Assembly: GCA_036504235.1 (NCBI GenBank)
Contig: DASXVN010000044.1
Location: 1-64,000 of the forward strand
Direction: 5' to 3'
From: Zipacnadum sp036504235
GTDB taxonomy: Bacteria; Armatimonadota; Zipacnadia; Zipacnadales; Zipacnadaceae
DNA length: 64,000 nucleotides
Shown: positions 16,630 to 24,912 of the stretch, piece after piece
How the letters are laid out: the number at the start of each line of letters is the position of its first letter
Position numbering within the stretch: position 1 is the first letter of the stretch
The notes under the pieces: model-generated
What the model saw: the letters and a program-made list of their open reading frames with translations, nothing else
Database searches by the model: none
Told to the model about the DNA's origin: nothing
Translations under genes and position numbers: made by a program

Positions 16630-16721
16630 GGCCTCACCCCCTGCCCCCTCTCCTGGCAGGAGAGGGGGAAATGCAAAGGCAAAGGCGGACGGCCGGCGGG
16701 GGACGTAGCCCCCGCCCTACA
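16630..16721. repeat. family A and family B repeats before tldD
   Basis: Family A occupies 16632-16672 and family B occupies 16690-16721. The B unit's terminal CTACA is fused to the GGAG that serves tldD (ACAGGAGAAAATATG). Confidence 0.8.
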
Positions 16722-16730
16722 GGAGAAAAT

Positions 16731-18140
16731 ATGCGAGAGCTAATTGAGGAAGTGCTGGAGACCGCCAAGCGCGCCGGGGCGCAGTTCGCTGACTTGCGCA
16801 TCGGCGAGGGTAGCGGGCTGAATATCTCGGTGCAGGACGGGCAGGCGGATCGCATTAGCACCGGCTCGGGCCGCTCCGCCGGGCTGCGCGTGCTGGTGGA
16901 TGGCGCTTGGGGCTTTGCGCCGACTACCGAGGTGACCAAGGAGGCGCTGCTGCGCTGCGCTCGCGAGGCCGTGGCTATGGCCCGGACCGCCGCGCCCTCC
17001 GTGACCGAGCCGGGGATGGTCGCCGAGATCGAGCCGGTGGAGGACTCCGTCGCCGCGCAGTTTGAGATTGACCCGCGCGATATCCACCTGGCCGACCGGG
17101 TGGCCGCGATCTTTGAGCTGGAGCAGGAGGCGCGCCGCGAGGACCCCAAACGCATCACCAACACCGTCGCCGGCTACACCGACGGCTGGGGCAAGTCCTG
17201 GCTGGGCAACACGGAAGGCACCTACCTGGAGACGGAGCGGGTCCGCTGCTCGATGGGCCTGACCGTGATCGCCCAGGAGGGCGAGGTGCGCCAGTGGGCC
17301 TCGGAAAGCCGCGCCGGGAGCCGGGGTTATGAGGTCTTCACCGAGATTGACCACGAGGAGTTCGCCACCGAGACCGCCCGTCGCGCCCTGGCGCTGCTCA
17401 GCGCCGCTCCGCCGCCCGCGGGCAAGTTCGAGGCGATCATTGACCCCAAGATCACCGGCCTGCTGGTCCATGAGGCCTTCGGCCACAACTGCGAGGCCGA
17501 CGCGGTCTGGTCCGGGCAGTCCATCCTCTCGGACAAGGTCGGCCAACTGGTCGCCGCCGAGAACGTCAATATTGTGGATGATCCGCTCCAGCCGAAACGC
17601 AACGGCTCGTACCTTTACGACAGCGAGGGCACCCGCGCTCAGCGCCACGTGCTGCTGGAAAACGGCGTCTTGCAGGGCTTTTTGCATAGTCTGGAGACCG
17701 CGGCGCAGTTCGACGAAAAGCCCAACGGCGCGGCCCGGGCCGGCAGCCCGCAGGACCCGCCGCTGGTGCGGATGAGCAATACCTACTTTGAGCCGGGCGA
17801 CTGGACCTACGAGGAAATGCTCGAGCAGATCAAGGACGGGCTGTATCTGACCGGCGGCAAGTGGGGCTACGTCTATACCGCGCGGGGGCAGTTCACCTGC
17901 AACGCCGAGCAGGCCTGGGCGATCAAGGACGGGGAACTGGGGCAGCATTACCGCAATGTGAGCTTCGCCGGGCTGACCCTCGACACGCTGCAGAAGGTCA
18001 CTGCGGTCGGCAACGACCTGGAGTTCCAGATGGGCGGCACCTGCGGCAAGGATGGGCAGGGCGTGCCGGTGGACACCGGCGGCCCGCACCTGCGCCTCGC
18101 CGAGATCGTCGTCGGCGGCCACGAGGAGGCCGAGGCTTGA
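16731..18140 (+). CDS. tldD: TldD-family metalloprotease
   Basis: A 469-residue member of the TldD/PmbA family. The active-site HExxxH motif is in LLVHEAFGHNCEAD (about residue 247), which also carries the third ligand region typical of TldD rather than the inactive TldE. The C-terminal half has GTCGKDGQGVPVDTGGP, the TldD signature loop. TldD with TldE degrades unfolded peptides and matures modified peptides such as microcin B17. No tldE lies beside it here, which is unusual. ATG 16731 has AGGAG at an ideal distance. The stop overlaps the next start (TTGA). Confidence 0.92.
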   Translation: MRELIEEVLETAKRAGAQFADLRIGEGSGLNISVQDGQADRISTGSGRSAGLRVLVDGAWGFAPTTEVTKEALLRCAREAVAMARTAAPSVTEPGMVAEIEPVEDSVAAQFEIDPRDIHLADRVAAIFELEQEARREDPKRITNTVAGYTDGWGKSWLGNTEGTYLETERVRCSMGLTVIAQEGEVRQWASESRAGSRGYEVFTEIDHEEFATETARRALALLSAAPPPAGKFEAIIDPKITGLLVHEAFGHNCEADAVWSGQSILSDKVGQLVAAENVNIVDDPLQPKRNGSYLYDSEGTRAQRHVLLENGVLQGFLHSLETAAQFDEKPNGAARAGSPQDPPLVRMSNTYFEPGDWTYEEMLEQIKDGLYLTGGKWGYVYTARGQFTCNAEQAWAIKDGELGQHYRNVSFAGLTLDTLQKVTAVGNDLEFQMGGTCGKDGQGVPVDTGGPHLRLAEIVVGGHEEAEA

Positions 18141-18517
18141 GCAACCTTCCGCAGACCCTGGTCTTCTGCCTGGTCGGTTTGGTGGCGGTGGGGCTGCTCA
18201 GCTACATGGTGCGCGCCCACGCGCTGGACCTGGGCCACCGGCGCAGTTTCGTGCACGGGCGCCTGGTGGTCTTCTGGGTGGCGTGTCTGGCGGCCATGGG
18301 GCTGGGCCTGTACCTGACGCTGCTTTTCCCGGAAGGCTTGTTCAACGTGAGTTTCACCCCCGCCGCGTCCGGCCAGCCGCTGGTCAGCTCGGGAGGGAAC
18401 CAGCCGGTGCTGCTGCTGGGGCTGGCCGGTATGGCTATTTGCGCACTGGTCGCCTGGCGGGCGATCGTGCCCCTGCAACTGCCGCCGGGGGAGGACGCGG
18501 AGGACGAGGACCAGTGA
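18137..18517 (+). CDS. small membrane protein with three predicted helices
   Basis: A 126-residue protein of unknown family. It has three hydrophobic segments: TLVFCLVGLVAVGLLSYMV (about 7-25), LVVFWVACLAAMGLGLYLTL (about 43-62) and VLLLGLAGMAICALVAW (about 92-108). A periplasmic-type loop lies between helices 2 and 3, and the C-terminus is acidic (EDAEDEDQ). It starts at TTG 18137 inside the tldD stop and ends overlapping the next start (GTGA), so it is translated as part of a coupled tldD-phosphoesterase-pqqD run. No function can be assigned. Confidence 0.7.
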   Translation: MSNLPQTLVFCLVGLVAVGLLSYMVRAHALDLGHRRSFVHGRLVVFWVACLAAMGLGLYLTLLFPEGLFNVSFTPAASGQPLVSSGGNQPVLLLGLAGMAICALVAWRAIVPLQLPPGEDAEDEDQ

Positions 18518-19446
18518 TCCTTGCCGCCGTCATCCTCTGGGGCCTGGTGGCGGTGCTGCTGGGAATCGCCTTGTACGGGGTGCTGGTGGAGCCCTTCCGG
18601 CTGGAAGTCACCCGCTTGCAGGTGCCCCTGCCGCGCCTGCCGGAGGGGCTGCGCGGTCTGGTGGTGGGCCACATTTCCGATCTGCACCTGCGCGATAGCC
18701 GCAAGTCGCGGGAGATCGCCGAGGGCGCGGTGGCGGAGTTGGTGCGCCAGCAGCCGGACCTGATTTGCATCAGCGGAGACATCATCAACCACGCCGAGTG
18801 GCTGGCCGAGGGCGCCCGGGTGCTCTCCCCCCTCACCGCCCCGCTGGGCGTCTATCTGGTGCTGGGCAACCACGACTGCGACGCGACTATGGAGGATTTC
18901 CTCTATGGTCACGCGGGCTGGGACGCCGCCGAGCAGCGCTGGCGCGAAGCCCTGGCCGGCACGGCGATCACTTTGCTGGACAACGAGTGGCGCGCCCTGA
19001 GCTGGCGCGGCAGCCCCCTGGTGCTCGCCGGGATTGGCGACCTGTGCGCCGGGCACGATGATCTGCCCCGGGCCCTGGCCGGAGCACCCGAGCCGGGGGC
19101 GCATATTCTGCTGGCCCACTCGCCTGATGCCCTGGACCTGCGGGGCACGGACTGGGCCGACCTGGTGCTGGCCGGCCACACGCACGGCGGCCAACTCCAG
19201 TTGCCGGGGGTCGGCAGCGTCTGGGCCCCCGTCTGGCGCCTACGCCACCGGGCCAGCGGTCTGCTGCGCCTGGGCCACACGATTCTGTTCGTCAGTCGCG
19301 GCGTCGGCTCCGGCCTGCGCGCTCGAGTCAACTGCCCGCCCCAGATTGCCCTGCTGGAACTGGTGCCGGGCGGGGCCGAATCTATTCCGCAGACGCGCCG
19401 GGCTCCGCATCCGGCCTGGGAGGCAGCCGCTCATGAAACTACCTAA
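18514..19446 (+). CDS. membrane-anchored metallophosphoesterase (YaeI/YkuE-like)
   Basis: A 310-residue calcineurin-like phosphoesterase. One N-terminal hydrophobic helix (ILAAVILWGLVAVLLGIALY) anchors it. The five metal motifs follow in order: GHISDLHLRD, CISGDIINH, LVLGNHDCD, a lone His in ILLAHSPDAL, and LAGHTHGGQLQLP. This arrangement matches YaeI-type UDP-2,3-diacylglucosamine or lipid-linked phosphoesterases, but the substrate is not known. GTG 18514 overlaps the previous stop. The longer frame reading back into tldD is a shadow. Confidence 0.88.
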   Translation: MILAAVILWGLVAVLLGIALYGVLVEPFRLEVTRLQVPLPRLPEGLRGLVVGHISDLHLRDSRKSREIAEGAVAELVRQQPDLICISGDIINHAEWLAEGARVLSPLTAPLGVYLVLGNHDCDATMEDFLYGHAGWDAAEQRWREALAGTAITLLDNEWRALSWRGSPLVLAGIGDLCAGHDDLPRALAGAPEPGAHILLAHSPDALDLRGTDWADLVLAGHTHGGQLQLPGVGSVWAPVWRLRHRASGLLRLGHTILFVSRGVGSGLRARVNCPPQIALLELVPGGAESIPQTRRAPHPAWEAAAHETT

Positions 19447-19942
19447 CCTATTCGGCAAGCCGAGCTCCACGCGCCCGCAGATCGCGCGCCAGGACGCCCT
19501 GCGCGTCTATCCGGTGCGCAACCCGAGCCTGGACTGGGAACTCGACGACCAGGGCCTGGTGGTCGCCACTCTGGTCCGCCCCAAGTCGCTGAAGTCCAAG
19601 ATCATGGGCAGCTTTTTGATGCTCCCGGACTCCCGGCAGCTCAAGCTCGACGAGGTGGGCAGCTACGTCTGGAGCCTCTGCGACGGCAAGCACGCGGTGA
19701 CCGACCTCATCGCCGAGATGAGCGACAAGTACAAGCTCAGCCGCCGCGAGGTGGAGGTCTCACTCACCGAGTTCCTGCGCATGCTGGCCAAGCGCGGGAT
19801 GATCGCGGTCGCTGTGCCCCGGGAGATCGTGGACAAGCTGGACCCGCAGACCGCTGCAGCTCTGGGCATCGTGGATATGCAGATAGTGGAGGACGAAGCG
19901 ACGGAGGAGAAGGCGGAAGGGGAGCCGGAGGAGAGTTCCTAG
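19433..19942 (+). CDS. PqqD-like peptide-binding protein with an acidic tail
   Basis: A 169-residue protein. Residues about 40-125 form a PqqD/RRE-type winged helix: RQLKLDEVGSYVWSLCDGKH (compare the L-x-x-x-x-x-x-I-W-x-L-x-D-G signature of PqqD), then DLIAEMSDKYKLSRREVEVSL and EFLRMLAKRGMI. PqqD-type domains present precursor peptides to maturation enzymes, but no precursor or radical SAM gene is nearby. The C-terminal 20 residues are strongly acidic (EDEATEEKAEGEPEESS). ATG 19433 lies inside the end of the phosphoesterase gene. Confidence 0.75.
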   Translation: MKLPNLFGKPSSTRPQIARQDALRVYPVRNPSLDWELDDQGLVVATLVRPKSLKSKIMGSFLMLPDSRQLKLDEVGSYVWSLCDGKHAVTDLIAEMSDKYKLSRREVEVSLTEFLRMLAKRGMIAVAVPREIVDKLDPQTAAALGIVDMQIVEDEATEEKAEGEPEESS

Positions 19943-19954
19943 CCTGCGCGGCAG

Positions 19955-20020
19955 CCCGCCTCACCCCCGGCCCCTCTCCGTGGCGCTCGCCGACGAGCGC
20001 CCGCAGGAGAGGGGGGAAAA
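19955..20020. repeat. family A repeat with an inserted inner hairpin
   Basis: CTCACCCCCGGCCCCTCTCC is followed by GGCGCTCGCCGACGAGCGCC, an extra palindrome in the position of the usual short loop, and then AGGAGAGGGG. Confidence 0.75.
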
Positions 20021-20054
20021 GGCAGGAGAGACCCAGCGCACAGCCACCCACGCG

Positions 20055-20089
20055 CAAAGAGACCGGCCAGGCGGAGGCCTGAGCCGGTC
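20055..20089 (-). terminator. intrinsic terminator of rpsT
   Basis: GACCGGCCAGGC and GCCTGAGCCGGTC form a strong hairpin around GGAG. In the minus-strand direction it is followed by TCTTTG. Confidence 0.6.
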
Positions 20090-20119
20090 CCACAGACGGA
20101 AGCTACCTACGCCCGGACC

Positions 20120-20371
20120 TTAGCTGGTCTGGGCGTTGATCTTCTTCATCAGGCGGGCCTTGCGGCGCGCCGCGGCGCGCGGGTGCAGCACGTTGGCCTT
20201 GGCGGCTTTGTCGATCGCCTTGTAGGCGGCGGCCACTTCGGCGGCGGCCGGATCGGCCTGCTCCCGGGCGGCGCGGACGGCCAGCCGGAAGGTGCGCTTC
20301 ATGGACACATTGCGGTCGTGCCGGGCGCGGGCCTGGCGCAGGTCTTTCTTGCGAGACTTAATCTGCGGCAT
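20120..20371 (-). CDS. rpsT: 30S ribosomal protein S20
   Basis: An 83-residue, very basic helical protein. It starts MPQIKSRKKDLRQARARHDRN, with the K-S-x-x-K-x-x-R-x-x-x-x-x-x-x-x-N pattern of S20 and the later VLHPRAAARRKARLMKKIN, where H-x-x-x-A-x-R-x-K-S/A-R-L is diagnostic. S20 binds 16S rRNA early in 30S assembly. It is a single-gene unit with its own promoter and terminator. Confidence 0.93.
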   Translation of the reverse strand: MPQIKSRKKDLRQARARHDRNVSMKRTFRLAVRAAREQADPAAAEVAAAYKAIDKAAKANVLHPRAAARRKARLMKKINAQTS

Positions 20372-20445
20372 GAGTCAGTACTCCCTATACAGGTGATAGC
20401 GCGCCGCCGACCAGCAACGGGCGCGGGTTTTCTCACGAGGATGCG

Positions 20446-20474
20446 ATTATAGCACAGGCCTGCCCGGGAAGCAA
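20446..20474 (-). promoter_or_regulatory. promoter of rpsT
   Basis: On the minus strand, TTGCTT (20474-20469) is 17 nt from a consensus TATAAT (20451-20446). The leader is about 70 nt. Confidence 0.7.
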
Positions 20475-20480
20475 GGGTGT

Positions 20481-21713
20481 CTAGTCTTCCCCAAACAGCG
20501 AGGTCTCGTACTCGGCGTTGTACTCCACGTACGCCGGGGTCAGGTCGCAGGTCCAGACCGTGGCCTCCGCCGCGCCTAGCCCCAGGTCTACCTCGATGGC
20601 GATCTCGGTCTCGCGCATCCGTCGGCGGCCTTCCTCTACGTCAAAGTCCTGGTTGCAGCCCCGGAGCCAGGGGGTGATTCCCGCCATGGTCAGCGTGGTG
20701 CGGCCCGGGTCCACGAACTCCCCGGCGGTGCCCACCGCGGCCGCCAGACGGCCCCAGTTGTAGTCGCCGCCGTACAGGGCGGCCCGCATCAGGGTGTAGT
20801 TGGCGACCGCCCGGCCGGTGAGGCGCGCCTGCTCGAAGCACTCCGCGCCGGTCACCTGGATGGCCACGAACTTGCTGCACTTCTCCCCGTCGCGGGCGAT
20901 CTTCTTGGCCAGCTCCCGCGTCACGTGCCCCAACGCCGCCACGAAAGGCGCGTAGCCGGGGGCCTCCCCGCTGTCCACGCGTACGCCGGAGGCGCCATTG
21001 GCCAGCAGGGCCACCGTGTCGTTGGTGCTCTGGTCGCCGTCCACGGAGATGCAGTTGAAGGAGTGGTCCACGGCCTCGCGCAGCGCCGGGCGCAGCAGCT
21101 CCGCCGGGATGTCGAGGTCGGTGGTCAGGAAGCACAGCATGGTCGCCATGTTGGGGCAGATCATCCCCGCGCCCTTGCAGATACCGCCCAGGCGCACCGG
21201 CCGCCCCTCCACCGAGAACTCCACCGCGATCTCCTTGGGGAAGGTGTCGGTGGTCATGATCCCCTGCGCCGCCAGCGGCCCGCCGTCGGGAGTCAGCGCG
21301 GGGACCAGCTTGCCCACGCCGGTCGTGATCTTGTCCAGGGGCGGCAGGTTGCCGATGTGCCCCGTGGAGCAGACCAGCACCTCGCTCGCCGGAATCCCCA
21401 GCGCCGCGCCGGTGACCGCGGCCATCTGCCGAGCGGCGGCAAAGCCGTGCTCGTCGGTGCCCGCGTTGGCGACGCCGCTGTTGGTGATGATGGCCCGCGC
21501 CACTCCGTCCGCCGCGTGCTCCTCGGTGATGTAGGTCGGCGCGGCGCGGAAGCGGTTGGTGGTGACGGTCACGGCGACCGTCGCCGGCAGCTCCGAGCAG
21601 ACCAGCGCCAGGTCGAGTTGGTGCGGCTTGATGCCGCAGTTAATCGCCCCCGCCAGGAAGCCCTGGGGGGCGGTGACAGCGCCGGGAATCTCGATGAATC
21701 CGGGTTCATTCAT
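20481..21713 (-). CDS. argJ: glutamate N-acetyltransferase / amino-acid N-acetyltransferase (ArgJ)
   Basis: A 410-residue Ntn-type enzyme that moves the acetyl group of N-acetylornithine to glutamate, giving the cyclic arginine pathway. The autocleavage site is intact in KGAGMICPNMATMLCFLTTD, where the Thr of A-T-M-L becomes the new N-terminus of the beta chain. VNTNRFRAAPT-type and NSGVANAGTDEHG segments are visible, as is SFNCISVDGDQSTNDT. ATG 21713 has AGGAGG 11 nt upstream; the longer frame runs into the hairpin element and is rejected. It is downstream of argC in the same direction. Confidence 0.95.
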   Translation of the reverse strand: MNEPGFIEIPGAVTAPQGFLAGAINCGIKPHQLDLALVCSELPATVAVTVTTNRFRAAPTYITEEHAADGVARAIITNSGVANAGTDEHGFAAARQMAAVTGAALGIPASEVLVCSTGHIGNLPPLDKITTGVGKLVPALTPDGGPLAAQGIMTTDTFPKEIAVEFSVEGRPVRLGGICKGAGMICPNMATMLCFLTTDLDIPAELLRPALREAVDHSFNCISVDGDQSTNDTVALLANGASGVRVDSGEAPGYAPFVAALGHVTRELAKKIARDGEKCSKFVAIQVTGAECFEQARLTGRAVANYTLMRAALYGGDYNWGRLAAAVGTAGEFVDPGRTTLTMAGITPWLRGCNQDFDVEEGRRRMRETEIAIEVDLGLGAAEATVWTCDLTPAYVEYNAEYETSLFGED

Positions 21714-21759
21714 AGGTGGAGCGTCCTCCTGAGCTTCTGCCTTATCTTTCGGTCTTTCT

Positions 21760-21890
21760 CCGGAGGGGCCGAATACGAGGACGTGAGCGAAGCGAACGCC
21801 GCAAGTATCCGGCCCACGGCTAGCGCTGAGCCTGGGCCGGATACTTCGTGGAGTTTGCTCTGCAAACTCCCTCGTATTCGGCCCCTCCGG
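21760..21890 (-). repeat. 131-bp nested hairpin element, copy 1
   Basis: The outer arms CCGGAGGGGCCGAATACGAG (21760-21779) and its complement (21871-21890) enclose two more palindromes: GTATCCGGCCCA with TGGGCCGGATAC, and GGAGTTTGC-TCT-GCAAACTCC (21850-21870). The element lies between argC and argJ. A second copy, opposite in orientation, lies at 30821-30959. Confidence 0.85.
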
Positions 21891-21898
21891 GGGAGTCC

Positions 21899-22936
21899 TT
21901 ACGGCCACATCGCGGGGCGCTGCAGCGCGGTCGTCTCCGGCCAGCCCTGCATCAGATTCAGGCACTGCACCGCCGCGCCACTGAGGCCCTTGATCAGATT
22001 GTCAATAACGCTGGTGGCGATGAGCAGGCCGGCCTCTTCGTGCGTGGTCAGGCCCACATGGCAACGATTGGAGCCGGTGACCTGCTTGGTGGCGGGCTGC
22101 TTGCCCCAGGGCAGGACGGTCACGAACGGCTCCTCGCGGTAGAACTCACGGTAGGCGTCCTCAATCTGCTCCTGAGTGACGCCGGGGAGCAGGCGGCCGT
22201 AGGCGGTGGTGAGAATCCCGCGGGCCATCGGCATCAGGTGGGGGCTGAAGGTCACTCGCACCGGCGCGCCGAAGCTGCCCAACTCCTGGTCCATCTCGGG
22301 CTGGTGGCGGTGCACCCCCACGTTGTACGCGGTGACGGACTCAGTGGTCTCGCAGAACATGCTGGTCAATGCTTTGCTGGTGCGGCCCGCGCCGGATACG
22401 CCGGACTTGCTGTCCACGATGATCCCCTGCGGCTCGATCAGTCCCGCCCGGACCGCCGGGGCCAGGGCCAGCGTCGCGCCGGTCGGGTAGCAGCCGGGCA
22501 CGGCCAGTAGGCGCGTGGTGCGGATCTGCTCGCGGTGCAGCTCCGGCAGGCCGTAGACCGCCTCGGCCAGCAGCTCCGGCACCGGGTGCTGGGTGTAGTA
22601 CCGCTCGTAGGTGGCCACGTCGTGGAGGCGGAAATCAGCGGAGAAATCAATCACTTTCGCGCCCGCCCGCAGCGCCTCGGCGACCAGGGGCGCGCCGACC
22701 GCGTGCGGCAGGGCCGAGAAGAGCAACTCGGCGTGCTCCAGGGCCGCTGGGACCTCCGAGGGACCGATCTTGGCGTCCACATCGCCCAGCAGGTGGGGGT
22801 ACAGGTCGGTAAGCTGCTCGTCCACGTTGCTGTGGCCGCCCAGGTAGGTTACCTGGACCTCCGGATGGTCCAAGAACAGGCGAATCAACTCGACGCCGCC
22901 GTACCCCGCGGCGCCAAAAACCGCTACTTTTAGCAT
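21899..22936 (-). CDS. argC: N-acetyl-gamma-glutamyl-phosphate reductase
   Basis: A 345-residue enzyme that reduces N-acetylglutamyl phosphate to the semialdehyde with NADPH. A Rossmann start, VAVFGAAGYGGVELIRLF, is followed by LPHAVGA, VIDFSADFRL, the catalytic Cys in LAVPGCYPTGA (about residue 150), SGVSGAGR and the catalytic-His region HRHQPEM. Length and motif order match bacterial ArgC. It has its own promoter upstream and is followed by argJ with a hairpin element in between. Confidence 0.96.
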   Translation of the reverse strand: MLKVAVFGAAGYGGVELIRLFLDHPEVQVTYLGGHSNVDEQLTDLYPHLLGDVDAKIGPSEVPAALEHAELLFSALPHAVGAPLVAEALRAGAKVIDFSADFRLHDVATYERYYTQHPVPELLAEAVYGLPELHREQIRTTRLLAVPGCYPTGATLALAPAVRAGLIEPQGIIVDSKSGVSGAGRTSKALTSMFCETTESVTAYNVGVHRHQPEMDQELGSFGAPVRVTFSPHLMPMARGILTTAYGRLLPGVTQEQIEDAYREFYREEPFVTVLPWGKQPATKQVTGSNRCHVGLTTHEEAGLLIATSVIDNLIKGLSGAAVQCLNLMQGWPETTALQRPAMWP

Positions 22937-22987
22937 GTTCGGGTCCCCTGTCCGGCCCTCCTCGCGGAGGGCGCAAGCGTTCGCAAG

Positions 22988-23016
22988 ACAATAGCACAGC
23001 CCTCGCCGAGGGTCAA
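22988..23016 (-). promoter_or_regulatory. promoter of argC
   Basis: On the minus strand, TTGACC (23016-23011) is separated by 17 nt from TATTGT (22993-22988). It is back-to-back with the rpoZ promoter 30 bp away. Confidence 0.65.
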
Positions 23017-23045
23017 GCGTGGAGCTGCCGCGAAGTGCCCAGCCG

Positions 23046-23074
23046 TTGACACTCCGCCCCCTCTCCTGTATACT
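23046..23074 (+). promoter_or_regulatory. promoter of rpoZ
   Basis: A consensus TTGACA (23046-23051) is 17 nt from TATACT (23069-23074). The leader of about 100 nt contains a GACCGGGC-like hairpin (AACCGGGC with GCCCGGTC, 23104-23128) before GGAGG at 23171-23175. Confidence 0.75.
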
Positions 23075-23182
23075 TTTGTTCTCAACTGTGCAGCGACATT
23101 CGAACCGGGCGGCACGGCCCGGTCGTTTGAGGTGTCTGTCGGGCCGCCCTGGGGGGCGCGCCTGGCTTATGGAGGTCTGACT

Positions 23183-23710
23183 GTGGAATCAATTGACGAG
23201 CTGTCGCGGAAGTTTGGGAGCCGCTTCGACCTGGTCGTAGCCGCCGCCAAGCGGGCCGGCCAGATCAAGGATGGCGCGCCCCCGCTGGTGGAAACCACTT
23301 CCCGCAACCCCCTGACTATCGCTCTGGAGGAGCTGTCCGCCGGCAAGGTGCTGCTCAAGCCGCCCTCCGAGGAACTCATGCGCGAGCCCGAGCCCGTGGT
23401 GCAGGACTACCTGACCCGCCGCGGCAGCCTCCAGGACCAGATCGCCGCCTACGCCGCCGGCGACGAAGACGAGGAGTTCGATGAGGACTTCGAGGACGAA
23501 CTGGACGAGACCGAGGACGAAGAGGAGTCCGAGGACTTGCTGACCGAGTACGATGCCGAGGAGACGCCCTTTGAGTTCGGCTTCGGGGAGGAGCCTGACC
23601 AGATCTTCCCGGAGGAACTGGAAGACCTCGCCGAGGATACCGAGGACGAGGAACTCGCCGAAGAGGACGAGGACGAAGAGGAAGAGCTGGAGGAAGAAGA
23701 CGAGGAGTAG
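23183..23710 (+). CDS. rpoZ: RNA polymerase omega subunit with a long acidic tail
   Basis: A 175-residue protein. Residues 1-70 are a normal omega domain: SIDELSRKFGSRFDLVVAAAKRAGQI is abbreviated here to its S-R-F-x-L-V-x-A-A-A-K-R-A core, followed by N-P-L-T-I-A-L-E-E-L-x-A-G-K. Omega helps assemble beta' into RNA polymerase. Typical bacterial omega is 70-100 residues. Here residues 94-175 form a low-complexity tail of 82 residues with 53 Asp/Glu and no Lys or Arg. GTG 23183 has GGAGG 7 nt upstream. It is a single gene with its own promoter and terminator. Confidence 0.9.
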   Translation: MESIDELSRKFGSRFDLVVAAAKRAGQIKDGAPPLVETTSRNPLTIALEELSAGKVLLKPPSEELMREPEPVVQDYLTRRGSLQDQIAAYAAGDEDEEFDEDFEDELDETEDEEESEDLLTEYDAEETPFEFGFGEEPDQIFPEELEDLAEDTEDEELAEEDEDEEEELEEEDEE

Positions 23711-23760
23711 CTTCCCAACTCCGTCGGCTCACGCCGCCATCTGGCCACTTAAGTATACTC

Positions 23761-23793
23761 CGGGAGGGGCGGCAATGCCCCTCCCGTCGTTTT
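23761..23793 (+). terminator. intrinsic terminator of rpoZ
   Basis: CGGGAGGGGC and GCCCCTCCCG form a perfect 10-bp stem around GGCAAT, followed by TCGTTTT. Confidence 0.8.
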
Positions 23794-23824
23794 GCCCGCA
23801 GCCGTGACGGCGCGGGGGAGTGCT

Positions 23825-24907
23825 ATGAGTACCGAATATTATGAGATTCTGGGGGTCTCGCGCGAGGCCAGTACTGAGGACATCCGGCGCGCTTACCGGC
23901 GTCTGGCTCGCGAGCATCACCCCGACGTAAACAACGGCGCGGCCGAATCCGAGGAGACCTTCAAGCGCATCTCGGAGGCCTACGCCGTGCTCTCCGACGA
24001 GGACAAGCGCCGTCGCTACGACCTGGGTGGCGGGCAGAACGATTTCTTCTCCGGCGGCGCCCCCGATATCTGGCAGATCTTCGAGTCCGCCTTCGGCGGC
24101 AGCCCCTTTGGCAACGCCCCCCGCCGCGGCCGCAGCCTGCAAGTCACCGTCAACCTGGAACTGGCCGACGTGCTGACCGGGGTGGAGCGCGAGGTGGCCT
24201 ACAACTGGACCGTCCTATGCGAGCACTGCTCCGGGCAGGGCATCGAGCCCGGCACCGAGGTCAAGCGCTGCGCCACCTGCGGCGGCCAAGGCCGGGTCAG
24301 CCAAGCCGTCAACACCTTCCTGGGCGCGATGACCACCGTCCGCGAGTGCCCGGCCTGCAGCGGCGCCGGCCAGATTCCGGACCAGCTCTGCGCCGAGTGC
24401 CACGGCCACGGCACGGCGCGCCGCCGCGAGACGGTGACCGTGCAGATTCCCCCCGGCGTCGGGCACGGCGATGAGCTGGCGGTGCGCGGCGCGGGCGAGC
24501 AAATCCCCGGCGGACAGCCCGGCGATCTGGTCCTGCGGCTCTCCGTCAAGAAGCACCCGATCTTCACCCGCCGCGCCCACGACCTGGAGATGACCCAGGA
24601 GGTCAGCTACCTCCAGGCGCTGCTGGGCGACACCCTGACCGTCCCCACCCTGACCGGCGAGACCCAGGTGCCGCTGCCCTCGGGCACGCAGCCCGGCGCG
24701 CAACTAGAGGTGCCCGGCGAGGGCCTGCCCGACCGGGGCGGCGTGCGCCGCGGCCAGTTGCTGGTCAACGTGAAAGTCTGTATCCCCCGCAAACTGAGCG
24801 AGCGCGAACACGAGCTGGCCTCCGAACTGGCCACGGAGGCGGGACTGGACTGCCAGCCGCCCGCCAAGGGCCTCTTCGGACGCCTGCGCGACTCGTTGGG
24901 AGGCTGA
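23825..24907 (+). CDS. dnaJ: chaperone DnaJ
   Basis: A 360-residue type I J-protein, the DnaK co-chaperone. The J domain is at 1-66 with the HPD motif in AREHHPDVNNG. A short Gly/Phe region follows (70-100). The four zinc-finger repeats CEHCSGQG, CATCGGQG, CPACSGAG and CAECHGHG lie at about 137-204. The C-terminal substrate-binding beta domains end the protein. dnaK and grpE are not in the window. It starts a plus-strand run dnaJ-prmA-glycyl radical enzyme-rsmE with gaps of 5, 18 and 20 nt. Confidence 0.95.
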   Translation: MSTEYYEILGVSREASTEDIRRAYRRLAREHHPDVNNGAAESEETFKRISEAYAVLSDEDKRRRYDLGGGQNDFFSGGAPDIWQIFESAFGGSPFGNAPRRGRSLQVTVNLELADVLTGVEREVAYNWTVLCEHCSGQGIEPGTEVKRCATCGGQGRVSQAVNTFLGAMTTVRECPACSGAGQIPDQLCAECHGHGTARRRETVTVQIPPGVGHGDELAVRGAGEQIPGGQPGDLVLRLSVKKHPIFTRRAHDLEMTQEVSYLQALLGDTLTVPTLTGETQVPLPSGTQPGAQLEVPGEGLPDRGGVRRGQLLVNVKVCIPRKLSEREHELASELATEAGLDCQPPAKGLFGRLRDSLGG

Positions 24908-24912
24908 TTCTG

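Noticed and set aside
21714..21965. N-terminal extension of ArgJ by 84 residues
   Set aside because: The extension is the translated nested-hairpin element; ATG 21713 has a Shine-Dalgarno and matches the family start.
23449..23748. Serine-rich minus-strand frame opposite the rpoZ tail
   Set aside because: It is simply the complement of GAG/GAC/GAA codons in the acidic tail.
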